The notes beneath the pieces were generated by a model. The model was not told the origin of the DNA and did not search any database. It worked only from the letters and a program-made list of their open reading frames with translations. The position numbers and the translations under genes are program-made. This document shows, piece by piece, positions 57,322 to 64,000 of a stretch of DNA of 64,000 nucleotides (positions are counted from its first letter, which is position 1; each line of letters begins with the position of its first letter). Source of the stretch: Thereva unica (taxonomy: Eukaryota; Arthropoda; Insecta; Diptera; Therevidae); the NCBI GenBank assembly GCA_949987705.1, contig OX465282.1, positions 97,638,070 to 97,702,069 of the forward strand. Reading direction: 5' to 3'.

Positions 57322-57564
57322 ATTTACTAATTTATTATATTATTTATATCTTGAATAAATCCATTTATTTGCAACACACTAAACTTATTTATTTATTTAA
57401 CAACGTTCTGAATGTTCTCCTCCCATTTTCGTTCGTGTGACATTTAATAAACTGAATATACTTGACATGTCAAATTGCACAAACACTAAAAACATATCGA
57501 AAGCTTTGCAAGCTGAACGAGCGCTAGCCGTAACGGACTAGAATTAAATTATACAGAACCGCGG

Positions 57565-57572
57565 CTTTTATA
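57565..57572 (-). promoter_or_regulatory. Possible TATA box upstream of ABCA
   Basis: TATAAAAG on the minus strand about 245 bp before the ATG. Its distance to a start site cannot be tested here, so this is only a candidate. Confidence 0.25.
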
Positions 57573-59179
57573 AACTTTTTGGAGTTGATAATTTGAGGTA
57601 ATATAATTTTTAGATAACAAATACCAGTTTAATAAACAAATTTGTTTATAGACAAACAGCGATAACAGATAGATAACAGCATAAAAAATTAAAAAAAAAC
57701 TTTTTTGCAAGGGAATTTATGATGAGGGATATTTGAAAGCACTTTCCCGATTTCCTCACTACCTGTGGTGGCTTGGATAACCCTAGACCTACAAGGGCAA
57801 TTCTTGTAGCAATGGCTCACACATGGGAGCTCGGATAACCCGATACATTGGCCTCGATTCCCAGATCCGGCGGCGCGGAAGTGAGTGCGGATTTGACACT
57901 TTGCGATTCTCAAATCCGCAACCGCGAATCTCTCTTTGACATTTTCCGCGCTTTACAGATGTTCCGCTTCATACAAAATTTTGTCACCAGAAAATTTTCT
58001 AGGGGGATCTATTAATCTTCCCATCGCGAAGCTTTAGTCTACACATTCCACATAAGCTCTTCGCGCAGTTCCCCAAGTTCTCTGTTGATAGACAAAGGAA
58101 GAGGCGAAGGGCAGAGTGGCTTCGGAACTTCATTCCACACGGACGAAATGTACTTTTTCGCCTTCTGCACCCCTCACACACTTTGCCCTATCAGCCAGGC
58201 AACAGACGACACAATTTTGTGTGAATGGCCAAGCGCCGTGCGCAGGATGATGTTTTTTAATTTCCATTGCGGCAGGTCATGATTTTGTTTTTTTTTCTTG
58301 TTTTCAGGCATACGTTTGTACAATTTCTCGGAAGAAATGAAATATTCTTTTTAGGCAACTTTTCGTGTTCAAGGCTATTTCGCTACATTTCAGGTGCGCG
58401 GAAAATAATCGATTTGAATTGTATTTGATTAGCCAAGGGGTCAGGCGCAGTGCACCGCAGGATGGAGTTTTTTTAAATTCCAATTTTTTATGTGGGGAAC
58501 TTGTGAATTGTGGCAGGTCATGATTTTGTTTTTTTCTTGTTTACAGGCATATATTTCTCCAATGAAATATTCCTATTTCCTGGCCATTGATAATTGTTCC
58601 CGGCCGAATATTTCAGGTGCGCGGGACACGATCTGCTATTGGGTGAACTTAATTTGTGTACCGGTCGGTGGAAGTCGATCAGATGATACATATTCGCATT
58701 TTCTTCCGTCAACAAGGATGAGAATTCAATTACCACATATTGTTTCTTAGAAATTTTTAATGTCATAAAAAATGCATAGGGAAAAAGATGGCATTTCCAT
58801 GACAGCTCTGGGCGAAAGTGTCAGATAAGTAATATTACATTGCGTCGCCTTTGGTATATATGCAATAACGGAGACTCAATCGTACACATATGCAAAACTC
58901 GGCTGAACCGGACTGGTTAAAGAAACTTTACTCAACCTCCGTTTCTACTTTGAGAAAACCCATCGTAAACTCTATATGGAAACGTAGTAGTAAGGGGATT
59001 ATCCTCGCGGCAAATGTATTTCAAACGAATAACTGAGTCTGTCAAACAAAGTATTCAGGCCATTTCTAAACTAGCATAAGCTCTGCTAAAATGGAGAGCA
59101 AGTTCGAAATTAAAATTTATGCTACTATGTAAGAAAATTCCAGCGTAGTTTAGAATTGGTCTTGGTTGACTGTAGTTTG

Positions 59180-59536
59180 TTACGCTTTTATTTCATATAA
59201 TACTTCATGAATTAATGAACATAACCTTTTAGAACAAAATCTACGAATTGTTTTGTAGTCCCGCAAGTCCCGCAAAGATTGTTGACCTCGAACCCGCGGC
59301 ATTGCGGGATTGAGATTTTGATGCGGGATTGGATTCCGTAGTTCGTACGCTAGGGCACGTACGGTTGTGGTACGGCACGTCATATTTAGTTCGGGCTTTA
59401 GTAATCCACGTAGTAAGGCACGTAAGTCCATTTCTATTTCGTCTTTAGATCTCTTCATAGGTTTTACTAGTGCCTTTCTTCCCTTTGGCGTTGGGCTGAA
59501 CTGGATTTTTGGGGGCGCTGCTTCAGCAATTCTCAT
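59180..59536 (-). other. Unrecognised 118-codon ORF in the inverted-repeat spacer
   Basis: Basic protein starting MRIAEAAPPKIQFSPTPKG; contains SKDEIEMDLRALLRGLL. No domain recognised. It could be a remnant of the element's own DNA-binding protein, which is inference only. Confidence 0.3.
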
Positions 59537-59859
59537 TTCATGTTCGTCCAGCGTAGGCGTAGATCATACATACGACAAACTTGGTAGACAATATACACAC
59601 GACAAACTTGGTTGACAACCAAGTTGGCATCATGAAATATACAGACACTCCAACTAGATTGCCAACATTCGCGCAAACATCCACGAAGTGCACCGTTCAA
59701 GTTACTATTTCGAAGGATGTTTACTGGCTAAGTTCTCAACACCACTATAAACATGGTTCCCAACTTCCACTAGAAATCAAAACATGTTGATTTCATTCCA
59801 ACCGTTAGCGTGGTTCCTTGTTTCAGGAGGCATAACACTCCAACCAATCTGTCTAGCGG

Positions 59860-60370
59860 CTAGCTCTGATGTTTGTGACCCACCCGGATGCTAAAAAAAT
59901 GAACTCCTACAATATCCAAGAGTGCAACCGCAAGGCTCACTGGCTCTTCCCCATATACATATACAAGTCCTTTGAATACAACTCGTATATCTGGGGGGGG
60001 GGGGGGGGGGGGCGCTCCAAAAACCACCTTGGCTTGGCTGGACTAGGTAAAAATCGCGCCATCAAACTCATTGGCGATTGCACCCTTTGCTCTTCCTTCG
60101 ACCTTTAACAGTTCGTCTATAAATAGAACAACTGGATTGTCGAACTGTCTTCCACAGTCGGTGTTTCCGAACTCATATAACATCTCAGAGTTCAAACGCA
60201 AGGTTCATCGACATCTACTCACGCAACCTTCAGACCCCTAACCTATCCTTTCTCTTCTATCCTTCAAATCAAGATTACTACTAGACACTGACCATGAGTT
60301 TGAACGACATGACAGACTAGTTGTACTAGTAGTAATTCCTAAGCTTGACTTTACCACATAAAAAAATAGT
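59860..60370 (+). pseudogene. Scrambled LINE family 1, 3' fragment
   Basis: Contains SYNIQECNRKAHW, YKSFEYNSYIWGG, then KNRAIKLIGDCT and the 3' end ACTTTACCACATAAA. The pieces are in a different order from the intact LINE (the SYNIQE segment comes first). A run of about 16 G at 59994-60012 sits inside. Nested in the 4.2 kb inverted repeat. Confidence 0.75.
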
Positions 60371-62003
60371 GTGCGTAGGACCACACTTAAGAAGTGTTAA
60401 CTTCTATGGCTAGTCTATACTTCCAAATCAATCTTAATACAGGAGGATAAGAATCAATATATTTTATTTATGAATATTCTGTTGAAGTTTATTTCATTGT
60501 TACTTATATGCACTCACTCAAAAATGTTTTGCAATATTTTGGAAATTAAATTGTTTGTCCTTAACTTATCACACAAAGATTGGGAGTGGGATGACTGGGA
60601 TAATGTAGTTTTTAGTAAAAACTGACCGAAAAACAATGACATATTTGAGTGAGTGTATTTATACAGCTCTCAGCTTATTTTGCGTTCAAAACCAACGCAA
60701 AACAAACCAGAACTCATCACGAGGAGGTGGCTGTATAGTGAGTTCCACCCGCCCTCTCTCAATCAATCCAACGCGTTCCGCTCCTGACCTTTTGTAACAA
60801 ATATGTCGCTCACTGCAAAAGCGGTGTAACTCCACACTTCAAAACACATCGAGTATGAGTAAAATAAAAAATTAAAATCTTCAGTTATTTTCTTAAAAAC
60901 CCCTTTCGCCCACCTTAAATTACCTATTATTACCCTATAAAATTGACATAGACGAAAGAATGTTTCAGTCAGTTCTTAACATGTACATATGTACCAAAAT
61001 TGACATTTATGAATAACAATTAGTGAATGTCTTTTTCCTTATGCATTTTTTATGAAATTAAAAATTTGTAAGAAACAATATGTGGTAATTGAATTCTCAT
61101 CCTTGTTGACGGAAGAAAATGCGAATATGTATCATCTGATCGACTTCCACCGACCGGTACACAAATTAAGTTCACCCAATAGCAGATCGTGTCGCACCTG
61201 AAATATTTGGCCGGGAACAATTATCAATGGCCAGGAAATACGAATATTTCATTGGAGAAATATATGCCTGTAAACAAGAAAAAAACAAAATCATGACCTG
61301 CCACAATTCACAAGTTCCCCACATAAAAAATTGGAATTTAAAAAAACTCCATCCTGCGGTGCACTGCGCCTGACCCCTTGGCTAATCAAATACAATTCAA
61401 ATCGATTATTTTCCGCGCACCTGAAATGTAGCGAAATAGCCTTGAACACGAAAAGTTGCCTAAAAAGAATATTTCATTTCTTCCGAGAAATTGTACAAAC
61501 GTATGCCTGAAAACAAGAAAAAAAAAACAAAATCATGACCTGCCGCAATGGAAATTAAAAAACATCATCCTGCGCACGGCGCTTGGCCATTCACACAAAA
61601 TTGTGTCGTCTGTTGCCTGGCTGATAGGGCAAAGTGTGTGAGGGGTGCAGAAGGCGAAAAAGTACATTTCGTCCGTGTGGAATGAAGTTCCGAAGCCACT
61701 CTGCCCTTCGCCTCTTCCTTTGTCTATCAACAGAGAACTTGGGGAACTGCGCGAAGAGCTTATGTGGAATGTGTAGACTAAAGCTTCGCGATGGGAACAT
61801 TAATAGATCCCCCTAGAAAATTTTCTGGTGACAAAATTTTGTATGAAGCGGAACATCTGTATTACAGATATTTAAGTCTGTGGTGTGAGCCTTCATTCCG
61901 AATTTTTGATTTAATTCAATCCGCGACAGCGGATTTGAGAATCGCAAAGTGTCAAATCCGCACTCACTTCCACGACGCCGGATCTGGGAATCGAGGCCAT
62001 TGA

Positions 62004-63018
62004 TTATAGAGTTAGTAGATATGGACAAACATCTTTCCAGTTAGTTTGTTAGATGGCGATAGTTACACTGATTTGAGTTTTAGGGCTGCAAATTTCTGTT
62101 GTTCCTGTGCGGGTATTCCTTTTGTTTTGTTTTGGAAGGGGGTGGGTGGGCTAAAAAATGATGACTTTTTGGTCGGTGAATTTATCAATAAAGAAATTAA
62201 TGAATGGATGCGAATGTAATCGGTGCTTTTTTTCATTCTGAGAAAAACGAAATAGGTTTTTTTTTGTACAAAAATTCTAGTTTTTATGTATTGATTTGAT
62301 TATTGCTTATGATTTAAGTCATTAGTTTGGTTTAACTAATTTATTTACAATAATATAAAACAATAAAAAAATCTGAATTTTCGTTTATAACTCTACTTAA
62401 TATTTCTAAAAGGAGGTAGTCGAATCAATGAAAGAAGAACAGTTCCGATTTGGAAAGATTTTTTTAAATGTTTGTATTAAGGGTAATTGTTGTACAGTCC
62501 CCATCGTCCTCCGCAGCGAGAATTGAAAAGTAGAAGATAGAGAAATTGGTTTCGAGTAAAAACTAAATTCACTCTTAAAAATCTGCTTGGAATTTTGTTT
62601 TTTACTCATAAAATATGGATTTTCGTTTAATGTATAAATTGAGTAAAGAAAAAAGAGATCGAGGATAGGTGAAGTTTCTCTTTAACTATTGTTTACTCTA
62701 ATGGGGTGGCAGGCGGTGTTTGTTGAATAAAAGCTGATAACTTTGTAGCTTCCAGTATATTTTTAAAGATTCTCTTTAATGATGATCCCTTTAGAGAATA
62801 TTTTTATGAATTGTGTTTTTGATTACGGGTTCTCTGAAGCGTTTTTTTGCAAGAAGAATATAATGATGGTAGGCGAAGGTTACAAAAGAGAATAGGGGGT
62901 GGGGTGTATGCAAGATTTGTAGTGTTTTATTATTACTATCTTTTTAAAGAAATTAAAAATAAATTTTTTTAGACTGGAAACAATTCCTCATGTTTTCCTT
63001 ATCTGACTCCACTATATG
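62004..63018. other. AT-rich stretch, no supported gene
   Basis: No exon or repeat family recognised. The right part may be 3' UTR of the candidate exon at 63019-63170: a minus-strand AATAAA lies near 62924. Confidence 0.35.
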
Positions 63019-63170
63019 TTATTCTTCAGTTTTTTCAGTTACAGTCTTGGATACTTTTACTTTTATAGCTCTGCCTTCCGCATTGCTTCCCTTATCCTGA
63101 ACCTTACGAACCGCCACTGGCTCAAGCATTGGGCCCTTTAGACGTATTTTATCTTCAGGGGCCCTGTGCT
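63019..63170 (-). CDS. Candidate terminal exon of an unknown gene
   Basis: On the minus strand a TGTAATAG acceptor is followed by an open frame HRAPEDKIRLKGPMLEPVAV, then a lysine/glutamate-rich tail ending VSKTVTEKTEE and TAA at 63019-63021. Base and codon use look coding and no transposon domain is visible. AATAAA follows about 95 bp later. The upstream exons would be beyond the window. A repeat origin is possible because the acceptor lies in a short inverted repeat (63160-63295). Confidence 0.3.
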
Positions 63171-63309
63171 CTATTACAATATTGTTAAATCCGATCCGAA
63201 AACAAAACAGTAAAAATTTGCCAATATTATTAAATTTTTATGTAAAATGAATGCCAATATTGTAATAGAGAATACGACAGTATTATAATAGAGAATAAGG
63301 CCCAAGATA

Positions 63310-63790
63310 TGTGATGGAGTAAAAACATTCGCCAAATAAGCTAATCAATGCTTGAGATTCCTCAAGAGAAGCAAATCCATCCTTCAACCAGGTGCCCTGG
63401 CTGCAATCTGCAAGTTTACATTCTGTCTTGAATATTACTCGTACATCTGGGCGGGCGCCCCAAAAACAAGCTTGGTTAGGCTGAATAAGGTGCAAAACAA
63501 AGAAGGTGCATTGGCGATAGCACCCTTTTGCTCTTTTATATACCCTTCAAGCCACGGTAGGAATGTAGCAACCCTCACTAAGTTTTATCGCTTTTACCTA
63601 CACGCCCCTTTTCCCCAAAACTAACTAAATCGGCCACCCCTGGCCCACTAAATACCTCCCCTTCGTTACAGTCGGTGTTGTGAACCCAAATCATCAAACC
63701 AACAAAGGGAAGGTTCATCGACAGCTACTCACACACCATCCAGACTAACCTAAACTTACTGTTGGACTTGACCATGCCACATAAATAACG
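63310..63790 (+). pseudogene. LINE family 1, C-terminal and 3' end fragment
   Basis: Reads LRFLKRSKSILQPGALAAI, YYSYIWAGAPKTSLVRLNKV and GRNVATLTKFYRF, parallel to the end of the intact ORF2, and finishes at GACCATGCCACATAAATAA. Confidence 0.82.
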
Positions 63791-63799
63791 ATAAATAAA

Positions 63800-64000
63800 A
63801 TCAAAAATAAAAATTATTTTATATATCTCAATAGTAATGAAATTATCCGTAAAAATTAAAAATATCTACGAACTAAAATACCTAAGAAAAAAATCTAAAA
63901 ATTTGTCACTTTTTCGCTAAAAAGGTGAAATAATCCCTTCAAATCCATTTCATTTCTCAAGATAATAAAAACATGCTTGTAGCCAAATTTCCCATTAAAG
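63800..64000. other. AT-rich end of window, nothing recognised
   Basis: No coding or repeat structure seen. Confidence 0.4.

Larger units (their letters stand above)
57846..62003. mobile_element. 4.2 kb inverted-repeat element upstream of ABCA
   Basis: Two inverted arms of about 0.95 kb (about 57846-58793 and 61063-62003), starting TTGGCCTCGATTCCCAGATC at the left. The same 65-codon frame occurs at 58085-58282 (+) and 61533-61730 (-), residue for residue. The 2.3 kb spacer holds LINE pieces and an unknown ORF. No target duplication or transposase found, so the class is open. Confidence 0.8.

Noticed and set aside
59994..60012. G-run as a quadruplex regulatory site
   Set aside because: A simple homopolymer inside a broken LINE; length may also be a sequencing artefact.
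58085..61816. Repeated 60- and 65-codon ORFs as a duplicated gene pair
   Set aside because: They lie in inverted arms and read through in both directions; no protein features.
1..64000. CRISPR array, rRNA, operons or a bacterial defence island
   Set aside because: No spaced direct repeats, no rRNA-like sequence and no packed ORFs; introns and mobile elements show a eukaryotic chromosome.

Overview
This window looks like AT-rich nuclear DNA from an insect or a close arthropod relative. The reasons are one interrupted host gene with canonical GT-AG introns, a tRNA-derived SINE, several kinds of non-LTR retrotransposon, and P-, hAT- and mariner-like DNA transposons in layers. I see no prokaryotic operons, CRISPR array, rRNA or plastid features. 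I cannot name the species.

The backbone is a single minus-strand gene for a full-length ABC transporter of subfamily A. It starts with an ATG at 57321 and stops at 4789-4791. I could assemble 27 exons by eye. Every junction keeps the reading frame and together they give 4,776 nt, or 1,591 residues plus stop. Both nucleotide-binding domains carry all their motifs: Walker A, Q-loop, signature, Walker B and H-loop. The gene therefore looks intact despite spanning 52.5 kb. One junction (exon 8 to 9) needs a GC-AG intron.

The introns fall into two classes. Eighteen are 52-91 bp. Eight are 1.4-21.8 kb, and nearly all of those hold recognisable mobile DNA. Intron 15 is the clearest case: removing a 6.0 kb P-like transposon and one target-site copy leaves an intron of about 54 bp.

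Layout from left to right: 1-4340, LINE remnants downstream of the gene. 4789-8821, exons 27-22, with a 2.6 kb intron of small inverted-repeat elements. 9006-10627 and 12698-14170, two relatives of a TIR transposon with 3-bp target duplications. 12116-12480, a SINE. 15565-17199, a 1.6 kb near-perfect palindrome. 17831-20033, a hAT remnant, a hairpin element and a Ty1/copia fragment. 20914-26923, the P-like transposon, itself invaded by a hAT, a hairpin, a MITE and a 713 bp palindrome. 26945-35354, exons 15-2, interrupted by LINE remnants. 35355-57150, the giant first intron, with hAT and LINE remnants, a LINE carrying a nearly intact 987-residue ORF2, and a decayed 5.5 kb hAT with three levels of nested insertions. 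57151-57321, exon 1. Just upstream of the start, at 57846-62003, lies a 4.2 kb inverted repeat with arms of about 0.95 kb. A possible last exon of another minus-strand gene is at 63019-63170.

I found no accessory gene cluster or obviously new defence or metabolic system. The most interesting content is the transposon architecture: target duplications and empty sites readable inside the window, long hairpin-forming repeats, and a host gene that kept its frame through all of this.
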